A DNA stretch of 7,590 nucleotides from CAZNVG01 sp964576475 (GTDB lineage Bacteria > Patescibacteriota > Saccharimonadia > Saccharimonadales > CAZNVG01). The notes beneath the pieces were generated by a model. That model was given only the letters and a program-made list of their open reading frames with translations. It had not been told where the DNA came from and did not search any database. The first letter of the stretch is position 1. Each line of letters begins with the position of its first letter. The DNA is taken from the NCBI GenBank assembly GCA_964576475.1, contig CAZNVG010000048.1:1-7590 (forward strand), read 5' to 3'. Below, in pieces: positions 1-6,344 of the stretch. Position numbers and translations under genes: made by a program.

Positions 1-50
1 AAACAAAGCCAAGAGTCACATAGCGGACATGAAGGACTTGGATCCGCTAC

Positions 51-368
51 CTAGTCTGACGATGTAGCATCTTGTGGTGGAAACTTGGCGACCACACTAT
101 ACATATAGCCTTTTGCTCGAGCATCTTGGCTCCGAGAGGTACCCAACTGTCTAGTGATAGCGCTATTTTGAGCTTTTGCTTCATCTGAAAGCTCGCCGTT
201 CATCGACACGATTACGGCATAAGCTCCAAGCTCCGTCAGGGCTGCCTGAAGAAACTCCTGATACCGCATAGTCTCTAGTTCATTAGTCTCGGGGTCATGT
301 ATTTCAATAACGCGATCTAGCTCAGCGCGAGAATATTCGCCATACTTACGTGAAATTCCTTCAGGCAT
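51..368 (-). CDS. Hypothetical protein, 105 aa, second gene of an operon
   Basis: I do not recognise the family. The protein is small, probably cytoplasmic, and has no signal peptide, membrane segment or cysteine. It reads as a charged N-terminal part (residues 1-35, rich in Glu and Arg), a short hydrophobic core around LTELGAYAVIVSMNGEL (about 45-61), and a C-terminal part rich in Ser, Ala and Gln. The ATG at 366-368 lies inside the end of the upstream 318-residue gene, an 8-nt overlap, and is preceded by AGGAG (376-380) with 7 nt spacing. This supports the start and implies translational coupling. Its function is probably tied to the upstream protein, because nothing separates them. The stop is TAG at 51-53. 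I am confident that it is a real gene and have no basis for a function. Confidence 0.75.
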   Translation of the reverse strand: MPEGISRKYGEYSRAELDRVIEIHDPETNELETMRYQEFLQAALTELGAYAVIVSMNGELSDEAKAQNSAITRQLGTSRSQDARAKGYMYSVVAKFPPQDATSSD

Positions 369-1317
369 CTACAAGCTCCTGAGCCCTATCTACGAGTTCA
401 TCGCTCCATCGCAGCGTCGCATCAGCAAGCTCTTCCCTCTCAGCAATATCTGCGATACCAGTAATCCTGCCAATGTCTCCTTGCAATGTCACCTGATCTA
501 CTTCTGACTTTTCAGCTCTTGATAGTTTCACCGCTAAATCTGCAGCAAAGAAATCAAACTGAGACGTTAGCTTGCTTATTTCCTCTTGTGCGGCAAAAAG
601 CTCAACCACATCTTTGTGATCACAATCATGTAGTGACCTATTGCCAACTTTTGCATGTACGCGGTTGTATCGTTCCATAATCTTCTGACTGCGCTCAGCA
701 ATCTTATCTAACAGCTGTGGTGCAATTAGTGCATACCCAAGTCCATGAACGCTGAGATCATGCACCATTGACTCATTCTCGTCAGCAATAAGTAGCTCGC
801 GCTTTGCTAAGTGCTCTAGCATAGTCGCTCCACTAAACCGCGCTCCCTCAAATCTGACGTATTGACGATCTGTGACGCCTAAAGTTTCAAGTGCGCCATT
901 AAGGGTCGAGACATCTTTTGGGCCAATGAATGCTATTTCCGTGCCTCTGTTTCCATTTCGCACATCTGCACGCATACCGAACACCCTACCAACCTGCTGA
1001 AATCTCTCGCTATCAACAAGGGTTGTTTGTGCAAAGAATCCGAACTCAACATTAATTCGGCCGGATTGAGTAGAAGTATCAACACCGCCACCCCGAGCAT
1101 TTGGGTCAGCCGCTTCCCTAGTGGCAATAACACCGATAGAGCGAATATGATCTACTTCACCCTCATAGAACTCAACAGATGTATTTGCAGCTGTTGTCTG
1201 CGGCGCATCACCAGGGTACTCATAACGACCCGAAAGATATCCTGGAGATGACTGCCCTTCGACAAACTCCATACCTTCAGAGATTTCATCAAAAAGAGAA
1301 TCTGATTCACTAGTCAT
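361..1317 (-). CDS. Hypothetical protein, 318 aa, first gene of an operon
   Basis: The family is not recognised. The N-terminal 45 residues are acidic and low in hydrophobicity, so probably disordered. Residues about 48-175 alternate hydrophobic and polar residues with several Gly turns (for example SIGVIATREAA and GRINVEFGFFAQTTLV), which suggests a beta-rich domain. Residues about 195-318 look mainly helical and charged, with possible coiled-coil segments. There is one cysteine (C232) and no signal peptide or membrane span, so it is probably cytoplasmic. The ATG at 1315-1317 follows an AGAGGG-type ribosome binding site 8-9 nt upstream, and a clear promoter lies at 1398-1426. The next gene overlaps its end by 8 nt, so the two are co-translated. 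It is divergently transcribed from valS, and their promoters are nearly adjacent. Confidence 0.8.
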   Translation of the reverse strand: MTSESDSLFDEISEGMEFVEGQSSPGYLSGRYEYPGDAPQTTAANTSVEFYEGEVDHIRSIGVIATREAADPNARGGGVDTSTQSGRINVEFGFFAQTTLVDSERFQQVGRVFGMRADVRNGNRGTEIAFIGPKDVSTLNGALETLGVTDRQYVRFEGARFSGATMLEHLAKRELLIADENESMVHDLSVHGLGYALIAPQLLDKIAERSQKIMERYNRVHAKVGNRSLHDCDHKDVVELFAAQEEISKLTSQFDFFAADLAVKLSRAEKSEVDQVTLQGDIGRITGIADIAEREELADATLRWSDELVDRAQELVDA

Positions 1318-1397
1318 GGCGCCTACCCTCTTGAGTAGAATTCATATCAAAAATATTCGTTGTGGTGGGCGTTTGTTTTGCTGACATTACAGAACAT

Positions 1398-1426
1398 ACA
1401 TTAGCATTTTAATCGATATTTGTCAA
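1398..1426 (-). promoter_or_regulatory. Sigma70-type promoter for the 318-aa/105-aa operon
   Basis: On the minus strand a perfect -35 TTGACA (complement of 1421-1426) is followed after exactly 17 nt by a -10 TAATGT (complement of 1398-1403). Transcription would start near 1391 and give a 5' leader of about 75 nt before the ATG at 1317. The -35 box lies only 4 nt from the -35 of the divergent valS promoter, so polymerases at the two promoters may compete. Confidence 0.7.
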
Positions 1427-1430
1427 TCTG

Positions 1431-1457
1431 TTGACTCTGATGTGTAGCGTGTATACT
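1431..1457 (+). promoter_or_regulatory. Probable valS promoter
   Basis: A -35-like TTGACT (1431-1436) is followed by a -10 TATACT (1452-1457). The spacer is 15 nt, shorter than the ideal 17, so strength may be modest or depend on a slightly shifted -35. A start near 1464 would give a leader of about 100 nt, most of it taken up by the hairpin at 1474-1545. The element is back to back with the minus-strand promoter of the neighbouring operon. Confidence 0.5.
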
Positions 1458-1473
1458 GGTGTATGAAAACAAA

Positions 1474-1545
1474 CACGTGATTACGGGGGTAGCACGATAG
1501 CGAGCTTGAGAGAGTTCGCGCATTTCGTGTTACCCTTTTCACGTG
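1474..1545 (+). promoter_or_regulatory. Long structured 5' leader hairpin of valS
   Basis: The segment folds on paper into a three-part hairpin. The outer stem is CACGTGA (1474-1480) with TCACGTG (1539-1545). The middle stem is GGGTAGCACGA (1487-1497) with TCGTGTTACCC (1525-1535), 11 pairs including one G-U. The inner stem is GCGAGCT (1500-1506) with AGTTCGC (1513-1519), 7 pairs including one G-U, and it closes a 6-nt loop, TGAGAG. A short T run (1536-1539) follows the middle stem, so that stem could also act as a weak terminator or attenuator. The position, just after a predicted transcription start and just before the ribosome binding site of an aminoacyl-tRNA synthetase gene, suggests expression control. 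The class of element is not identified. Confidence 0.6.
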
Positions 1546-1554
1546 AACTAAGGG
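1533..1554 (+). promoter_or_regulatory. Alternative hairpin that would hide the valS ribosome binding site
   Basis: CCCTT (1533-1537) can pair with AAGGG (1550-1554), and TTC (1538-1540) with GAA (1545-1547). This gives 8 pairs around an ACGT loop with a 2-nt bulge (1548-1549). It covers the ribosome binding site. It cannot coexist with the long leader hairpin, because both use 1533-1535 and 1539-1545. This is a paper fold and no energy was calculated. Confidence 0.4.
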
Positions 1555-1555
1555 G
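1550..1555 (+). promoter_or_regulatory. Ribosome binding site that fixes the TTG start of valS
   Basis: AAGGGG lies 9 nt before the TTG at 1565. An in-frame TGA stop occurs at 1544-1546 and there is no ATG or GTG between it and the TTG. The conserved synthetase N-terminus begins within a few residues of the TTG. Together these make TTG the only sensible start. Confidence 0.8.
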
Positions 1556-1564
1556 TTACAAAGC

Positions 1565-4111
1565 TTGAAACTGTCCAAAGTATACGAACCAGCCGCCTAC
1601 GAAACAGAAGTCTACAAACTCTGGGAGACTGCTGGCGCCTTTCAGCCAAATGACACCGGCAAACCATTTACGATCGTTATGCCTCCCCCCAATGCCAATG
1701 CAAATTTGCACGTTGGGCACGTACTAGGTAGTTCAATCCAAGACATACTCATTCGTTATCATCGTATGATCGGCGATGCATCTCTTTGGATACCAGGGGC
1801 AGATCACGCCGGATTTGAAACATGGGTAGTATATGAGAAGAAGCTGGCAGAGCAGGGACTATCTCGTTTTGCATTTACTAGAGAAGAACTCTATTCACAG
1901 GTGTGGGACTTTGTGCAGGAGAATAAGACCAACTTTGAATCGCAGCTCAGAGCGCTTGGCGCCAGTTGTGACTGGAGCAGGTTCACTTTTACGCTTGACG
2001 ACAAAGTAGTGAAGACCGCCTACAGCAGCTTCAAGAGGATGTGGGATGACGGACTCATCTATCGAGGTGAGCGTATTGTTAACTTTTGCACGACGCACGG
2101 TACATCCTTCTCTGATTATGAGGTCGTTTATAGAGACGAAAAGTCTCATCTGTGGCACATTAATTTCCCTTTGGCTGATGGCAGTGGCCATATCACCGTT
2201 GCTACAACTCGACCTGAAACTATGGTTGGCGATGTTGCTGTAGCTGTTAACCCTTCGGATAAACGCTTTGCCAAACTTGTAGGAAAAAACGTTACCTTAC
2301 CACTCGCTGACAGAGAAATTCCAATTATCGCAGACGATATGGTCGACATGAAGTTCGGAACTGGTGCTGTTAAAATAACACCCGCTCACGACCCTAACGA
2401 CTTCGATGTTGTTGAGAGACACGATCTTCCCCGATTCAGTGTCATTGATTACGAAGGCAACATGAATGAGAACGCTCCTGAAGCCTATCAAGGGCTGTCC
2501 GTACTTGAGGCACGAGTAAAAATAGTTAGTGACCTAACAGAGCTAGGATTACTCGAAAAGGAAGAAGCTTACACGCACAGCGTAGGACACTGCTACAAAT
2601 GCGATACGGTCATTCAACCGCTACTGAAAGATCAGTGGTTTGTACGCATGCAACCACTAGCAAAGCAAGCTATAGAGGCGATCAAAAAAGACGAAGTAAC
2701 GTTTACGCCAGCCAGTAAAAAACGGATGGTTCTTGACTATCTTCAGGGCATAAAAGACTGGAATATCTCAAGACAAATTGCCTGGGGAATCCCTATTCCT
2801 GCTTTTCGAAATGCTGAAGATCCAGATGACTGGATATTTGACGAGCGAGTTGACCACGAATTTATAGAGGTGGGTGGCAAAGTGTATCATCGTGATCCCG
2901 ATGTGTTCGACACATGGTTCAGCTCAGACCAGTGGCCGTATATTACTAGCGGCTATCCACTCGATGCAGACTATGAGAGATTCTATCCTACAACCCTCAT
3001 GGAAACAGGAGGTGAAATTCTGTACGTGTGGGTTACGAGGATGATTATGATGGGCCTGTACGTAACAGGGAAGGTACCATTCTCAGAAGTTTATATTCAC
3101 GGTAACGTGAAGGCATCAGACGGTACCAAAATGAGCAAAAGCAAAGGCAATACGATCAATCCGATGGATGTTATCAAGGAATACGGCTCGGATGCCGTAC
3201 GTATTGGCATCATCAGTGGTCGCACAGCTGGCGCTCATCAAGCGTACACGCCAGCAAAAGTGGTGGGAGGCAGAAACTTCTGCAACAAACTATGGAACAT
3301 TGCACGCTATATCGAAGGTGTTCTCGGAGAAGACTTTATCTACAAGCGCTCAAATACTGCTATCACTCCTGCCGACCACTGGATACTGCACAAACTAGGG
3401 GAGGCGAGCTCGCAAATAGCAACTTACCTAGAAAATTATCAGTTCTCATTAGCACTTGAGCGTGTACACGAGCTTGTCTGGAACGAACTTGCTGATTGGT
3501 ATATTGAATCCAGCAAACAAGACGAAAACAAGCAGTTACTGGCTTATGTTCTAGAGGCGACCCTTAAGCTAACTCATCCCTTCGCTCCCTTCGTAACCGA
3601 AACGATTTGGCAAACGCTTGCGTGGGAGAAGGACAGCTTGCTTATTAGCTCACAGTGGCCTAATGTGACCGGCGCTGACAGTTCTCAAGCAAGCGAATTT
3701 GAAGAAGTAAAGCAGCTAATTACAGATATTCGTCAGCTAATCTCCACGTCGGGTATTCGTGACGGCACTCTGTTGTATAAACCAGCCCACATAATTGATG
3801 CGAATAGTGCGCTCATATTGCGCCTGAGTGGACTTGGTGAGCTAACTCCAAGCGACGACCTCTCAGGACTGCGACTTACTTCTAGCTCCGTAACGGCATT
3901 TCTTGAAGTAACGTCTGACCAATTACGCGAGTATGAAGCCCAAAAGGCACAAGAGATCGAATCACTTAAAAAACAGATAGCAAGCCTGCAAAAACGCCTC
4001 GCTAACAGTTCTTATGTAGATAATGCACCCGTAGAAGTTGTCAACGAAACACGATCACAACTGCAAGAGGCAGAAACTGCTCTAGCGCGGCTTGTAAGCG
4101 ACACCAAATAG
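1565..4111 (+). CDS. valS: Valyl-tRNA synthetase
   Basis: This class I synthetase joins valine to tRNA-Val using ATP in the cytoplasm. Its 848 residues are close to the usual bacterial length (about 880). The HIGH signature is HVGH at residues 49-52, after PPPNANAN, and the KMSKS signature is at 522-526 in a KMSKSKGN context. The inserted editing (CP1) domain carries TTRPETMVGD from 214 and HDPNDFD at 275-281, the hallmarks of a working editing site that removes mischarged threonine. A CxxC pair (C343, C346) probably binds zinc. WNISRQIAWGIPIPA and DPDVFDTWFSS are the usual catalytic-core landmarks. The anticodon-binding domain follows KMSKS, and a charged helical arm from about 787 to the end is the ValRS-type C-terminal coiled coil. 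The HDPNDFD editing motif and the C-terminal arm favour ValRS over IleRS. The start is TTG. No essential motif is missing. Its leader appears to be regulated. Confidence 0.97.
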   Translation: MKLSKVYEPAAYETEVYKLWETAGAFQPNDTGKPFTIVMPPPNANANLHVGHVLGSSIQDILIRYHRMIGDASLWIPGADHAGFETWVVYEKKLAEQGLSRFAFTREELYSQVWDFVQENKTNFESQLRALGASCDWSRFTFTLDDKVVKTAYSSFKRMWDDGLIYRGERIVNFCTTHGTSFSDYEVVYRDEKSHLWHINFPLADGSGHITVATTRPETMVGDVAVAVNPSDKRFAKLVGKNVTLPLADREIPIIADDMVDMKFGTGAVKITPAHDPNDFDVVERHDLPRFSVIDYEGNMNENAPEAYQGLSVLEARVKIVSDLTELGLLEKEEAYTHSVGHCYKCDTVIQPLLKDQWFVRMQPLAKQAIEAIKKDEVTFTPASKKRMVLDYLQGIKDWNISRQIAWGIPIPAFRNAEDPDDWIFDERVDHEFIEVGGKVYHRDPDVFDTWFSSDQWPYITSGYPLDADYERFYPTTLMETGGEILYVWVTRMIMMGLYVTGKVPFSEVYIHGNVKASDGTKMSKSKGNTINPMDVIKEYGSDAVRIGIISGRTAGAHQAYTPAKVVGGRNFCNKLWNIARYIEGVLGEDFIYKRSNTAITPADHWILHKLGEASSQIATYLENYQFSLALERVHELVWNELADWYIESSKQDENKQLLAYVLEATLKLTHPFAPFVTETIWQTLAWEKDSLLISSQWPNVTGADSSQASEFEEVKQLITDIRQLISTSGIRDGTLLYKPAHIIDANSALILRLSGLGELTPSDDLSGLRLTSSSVTAFLEVTSDQLREYEAQKAQEIESLKKQIASLQKRLANSSYVDNAPVEVVNETRSQLQEAETALARLVSDTK

Positions 4112-4118
4112 CGTCTTC

Positions 4119-4982
4119 TTAGCTTGCTAGCACTCTTTCTATATCTGCGACTGATTCCTCAGGATGATAACTATCAAACCAAATACAACGCCAGCCAAAC
4201 TGTTGTGCTGCGACAATATTTGCCCTTGAATCATCTATAAATAAGATCTTTTCACCCGAAACACCAGCTTGCTCCTCAGCAATCTCAAATATTCTTCTGT
4301 CTGGTTTTATTACACCGACGACACTGGAGTCTACCACTGTTTTATAAGGAAGGTCAGGAATCTTCCCAGCCTGCTTTAACGCTTCGATGTAGCCAGGGAA
4401 AATATTACTCAGTAAGCCTACGGGTTTACGCTTTATAACCTTTGCCAAAAATTCATGCACAATCGTTATAGGCTCAACGGCCTCGATGTAGTAAGGCCTG
4501 TAGTCTAGCTTGGGCACACCGAGCGCTTCGGCAAGCGCTTTATTTAACTCCTGCTCTGTTAAAACACCCCTACAAACAGCATCGTTATAGCGCCAGAAAA
4601 CTTGCTCAACGAGATCAAGTAGTTGATTTGTGTCATGGGCCAGTGCGGCAAACGCCTGCTGGTAGAACCTCACGAGCACGCCATTAATATCACTATAAAC
4701 AAACTCTATCGGTGTACTCTTGAGTTTTTCGCGTGTTTTATCCCCTTCACTCGGCGCAGTACTAGTCGCTACCTGTTTCGACTGCAGTAATTCTTCGATC
4801 GATATACCAAGTATTTGAGCAATCTGACCAATTGTGAAAATTGACGGTGATTTGATGGCGCCGCGTTCTATCTTAGCGAGCGTCGAGTATGACAAACCGC
4901 TTTGCTCGCAAAGTTGTTGCTGCGTAAGCCCCGCCGCAATACGTGCAGCCTGTACATGTTCTCCTAAATGCAGTGGATCCAT
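4119..4982 (-). CDS. XRE-family HTH fused to a HAD-superfamily hydrolase
   Basis: A 287-residue two-domain protein. Residues about 7-65 are an XRE/Cro-type helix-turn-helix; the core TQQQLCEQSGLSYSTLAKIE (20-39) is the two-helix DNA-binding unit. A polar linker (about 68-90) leads to a HAD domain (about 92-287). HAD motif I is SDINGVL with nucleophile D98, but position 100 is Asn where most phosphatases have the acid/base Asp. This resembles the DxGGV form of YihX-like members. Motif II is LLSN (S192), motif III is K226 in IKPDRRIF, and motif IV is FIDDS (D250, D251). The helical stretch after motif I is a typical cap. It may be a regulator that senses a phosphorylated metabolite, or a phosphatase that represses its own gene; the substrate is unknown. 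The ATG touches a perfect inverted repeat, there is no Shine-Dalgarno sequence, and the upstream gene ends 41 nt away. The gene converges on valS with a 7-nt gap. Confidence 0.9.
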   Translation of the reverse strand: MDPLHLGEHVQAARIAAGLTQQQLCEQSGLSYSTLAKIERGAIKSPSIFTIGQIAQILGISIEELLQSKQVATSTAPSEGDKTREKLKSTPIEFVYSDINGVLVRFYQQAFAALAHDTNQLLDLVEQVFWRYNDAVCRGVLTEQELNKALAEALGVPKLDYRPYYIEAVEPITIVHEFLAKVIKRKPVGLLSNIFPGYIEALKQAGKIPDLPYKTVVDSSVVGVIKPDRRIFEIAEEQAGVSGEKILFIDDSRANIVAAQQFGWRCIWFDSYHPEESVADIERVLAS

Positions 4983-5020
4983 ACTTTGATACTAGCATGA
5001 TATGGCTAGTATCAAAGTAT
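4981..5020. repeat. Perfect 16-bp inverted repeat, candidate operator, at the HTH-HAD start codon
   Basis: ATACTTTGATACTAGC (4981-4996) and GCTAGTATCAAAGTAT (5005-5020) are exact reverse complements around an 8-nt spacer, ATGATATG. Each arm itself contains ATACT twice, 3 nt apart, so the site has four ATACT/AGTAT units. It lies between two co-directional minus-strand genes, and the first two bases of the HTH-HAD start codon are the last two bases of one arm. On the minus strand the spacer reads as a fair -10 (TATCAT, complement of 4997-5002), which would give an almost leaderless transcript. No T tract follows on the minus strand, so a terminator is unlikely. The best reading is an operator for the adjacent XRE regulator. 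In read-through RNA it would also form a strong hairpin. Confidence 0.75.
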
Positions 5021-5023
5021 CAT

Positions 5024-5578
5024 TTATTCAGAATATATTTTTCTCAGTAATTTGAGTGACATTTCTCGAATTGCAGTATCCTCACACAGCGACTCGGGTC
5101 TATCTGTTACAAAAGCAGCCACGCCATTGACCTCAGGAGATAGTGAGCTTACATAGTGCGCAAGTTCATTTGTCCACTCAATAAACCGCGCTGTCTGTTC
5201 AGATTGCTGCTCAGATGACTCGCCAAACTGCTGCGTCGTTTTCCTCATAATTTCATCTGGGGTGATATCCGCTCCGTGAGAACACACTATTTTCAACGGG
5301 TTCTTGCCAGTCTGCATCCAGCGATCACACGCCATCGCCAGTGCACTGCGCCGAGCGATATCATTCACTGCTACGCCATGCACGCTGGCATACTCGTGTA
5401 ACCTCATCAACACTCGAGCTTGCTCTATGTGCAGTATCTGGAGGCCGTCAGCACTCTCTGTGTCTGTCCATGGTTCGATGTTCAAGTAGTGATCAATAGC
5501 ATCGCTCAGCGGCTCCACAAGAAGGCTCAGCTCATGTTTTGGTGTCGTGTCGGCTACGATTTCGTGGTTTTGCTCCAT
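5024..5578 (-). CDS. Hypothetical protein, 184 aa, upstream of the HTH-HAD gene
   Basis: The family is not recognised. The protein is acidic, probably mainly helical and cytoplasmic, with no signal peptide or membrane span. Residues about 15-90 contain amphipathic helices (for example LLVEPLSDAIDHYL and IEQARVLMRLHEYASVHG). Residues 110-135 are Gln/Glu/Ser-rich and may be a flexible linker. The C-terminal part ends in a basic helix (SLKLLRKIY). Cysteines occur at 84, 99 and 165 without a metal-binding pattern. The ATG at 5576-5578 has a strong ribosome binding site, AAAGGAG (5584-5590), 5 nt upstream, in contrast to the HTH-HAD gene that follows. The 41-nt gap suggests one transcription unit with the HTH-HAD fusion, so it could be that protein's partner or target. 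No function is assigned. Confidence 0.75.
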   Translation of the reverse strand: MEQNHEIVADTTPKHELSLLVEPLSDAIDHYLNIEPWTDTESADGLQILHIEQARVLMRLHEYASVHGVAVNDIARRSALAMACDRWMQTGKNPLKIVCSHGADITPDEIMRKTTQQFGESSEQQSEQTARFIEWTNELAHYVSSLSPEVNGVAAFVTDRPESLCEDTAIREMSLKLLRKIYSE

Positions 5579-5597
5579 GTTTGCTCCTTTGTTGCCT

Positions 5598-5628
5598 AGT
5601 ATATCTCTAAAAACCAGACAAATGACAA
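5598..5628 (-). promoter_or_regulatory. Possible promoter of the 184-aa/HTH-HAD pair
   Basis: On the minus strand TTGTCA (complement of 5623-5628, five of six consensus bases) precedes TATACT (complement of 5598-5603). The spacer is 19 nt, longer than ideal. The -10 box is embedded in ATACTAG, the same 7-mer found inside the inverted repeat at 4981-5020, which would let one regulator touch both sites. This is suggestive only. Confidence 0.4.
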
Positions 5629-5698
5629 CCCTGAAATCTTATGGTCTGCACTACTGACACTTGCAGCCAAACGATACTATGCGGTACTAGACTAATGA

Positions 5699-5944
5699 AT
5701 CAAAAGCTTAAATCTCGTAGAGAAGAACTTCAAAGGTCCGCATACCTTCTGCGACTCTCTACGTCAGTTCGACTTGACCTTTTGGCTCGGCACAGCTGCG
5801 TACGCAAGTGCGAAAGGGGGTGCACGAAGTAGGGAAGCGATCGAGTTAACTGGTGTTATCGCTACTGAAGAGCTACGAATTGCCGATCATTACGACATCC
5901 CGCTCAGCCCAGAGCAGCTCACTTCCGAAACCGACCTTCCTTAA
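5699..5944 (+). pseudogene. Protein-like reading frame without a usable start, possible gene remnant
   Basis: Reading plus-strand codons from 5699 gives 81 sense codons ending in TAA at 5942-5944. The product looks like a genuine globular protein C-terminus, with stretches such as LRQFDLTFWLGTAAYASAKG and VIATEELRIADHYDIPLSPE. There is no ATG or GTG in this frame; the only conventional start is TTG at 5774, without a ribosome binding site. Directly upstream in frame are two stops in a row (TAA 5693, TGA 5696), and before them another open stretch from 5600 that also reads like protein (NPEILWSALLTLAAKRYYAV). Its stop overlaps the stop of the convergent HIT gene, a common arrangement for real genes. 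It may be a decayed gene, a gene broken by a sequencing error, or a chance frame. The family is not recognised. Confidence 0.4.
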
Positions 5945-6336
5945 TCAAAGCTCAGTTGAGCCGCCATTGCAGCGAGCGCATCGTGATCTGGCTCGACACT
6001 TTCGTCGGGCAACGACCTATATTCGACCGCCGTGTCGACAGGGAACACCTTGACATGCACATGCGCTACATCAAGACCCTCAACCATGAGAGCGATACGT
6101 CGTTTTTGCGGAAAAACAGTTCGAAGCTTTTCGGCAACCTTATGAACAGTATTCCAGAGTGCGGTAGCGTCTTGCTCGTCTAGTAGGTAAAACTCTTCAA
6201 CCTGTGTTTTGCTCACTACAAGCACATGACCCGGCTGTATTGGATGAATGTCCATAAACGCAAACGTACGATCATCCTCGTAAATTTTGTGACAGGGAAT
6301 CTCTCCCTTGATAATCTTTGTGAAGATTGAATCCAT
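5941..6336 (-). CDS. HIT-family protein (Hint-like nucleotide hydrolase)
   Basis: A 131-residue histidine-triad protein, the usual length for the family. It starts with the classic SIFTKIIKGEIPCHKIYEDD (3-22), followed by FMDIHPIQPGHVLVVSK (27-43), which builds the nucleotide-binding sheet. The triad region is HVHVKVFP: H92 and H94 are present, but the third His of HxHxHxx is Lys (K96). Going by Hint proteins, the middle His (H94 here) is the nucleophile, so catalysis on adenosine phosphoramidates or dinucleoside polyphosphates remains possible with altered leaving-group chemistry. It is probably cytoplasmic. The ATG at 6334-6336 has no Shine-Dalgarno sequence. A TACACT box 8 nt upstream could be the -10 of a nearly leaderless transcript. 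It lies 23 nt downstream of the beta-helix protein gene on the same strand, with no evident functional link. Confidence 0.93.
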   Translation of the reverse strand: MDSIFTKIIKGEIPCHKIYEDDRTFAFMDIHPIQPGHVLVVSKTQVEEFYLLDEQDATALWNTVHKVAEKLRTVFPQKRRIALMVEGLDVAHVHVKVFPVDTAVEYRSLPDESVEPDHDALAAMAAQLSFD

Positions 6337-6344
6337 ATTTCTAC

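Noticed and set aside
21..49. TAGCGGA / TCCGCTA inverted repeat after the 105-aa gene, possible terminator
   Set aside because: The stem is only 7 bp with a 15-nt loop, and no T tract follows directly on the minus strand. The first 50 bases hold nothing else I can support.
1318..1564. Canonical T-box riboswitch upstream of valS
   Set aside because: GGGGGTAGCAC resembles the T-box core, but the UGG for tRNA CCA pairing is missing, the segment is fully paired instead of bulged, and no Stem I specifier region fits between the promoter and the hairpin. Kept only as a resemblance.
1895..2491. Several minus-strand open frames of 64-98 aa inside valS
   Set aside because: They are shadows of a strongly supported synthetase gene, with no ribosome binding sites or recognisable domains.
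4112..4118. Bidirectional terminator between valS and the HTH-HAD gene
   Set aside because: Only 7 nt separate the stops, and no stem-loop with a T tract is visible in the flanking bases.
5641..5832. 63-aa plus-strand open frame starting ATG at 5641
   Set aside because: The product is rich in Cys and Arg without a domain-like pattern, it has no ribosome binding site, and the neighbouring frame (5699-5944) looks far more protein-like.
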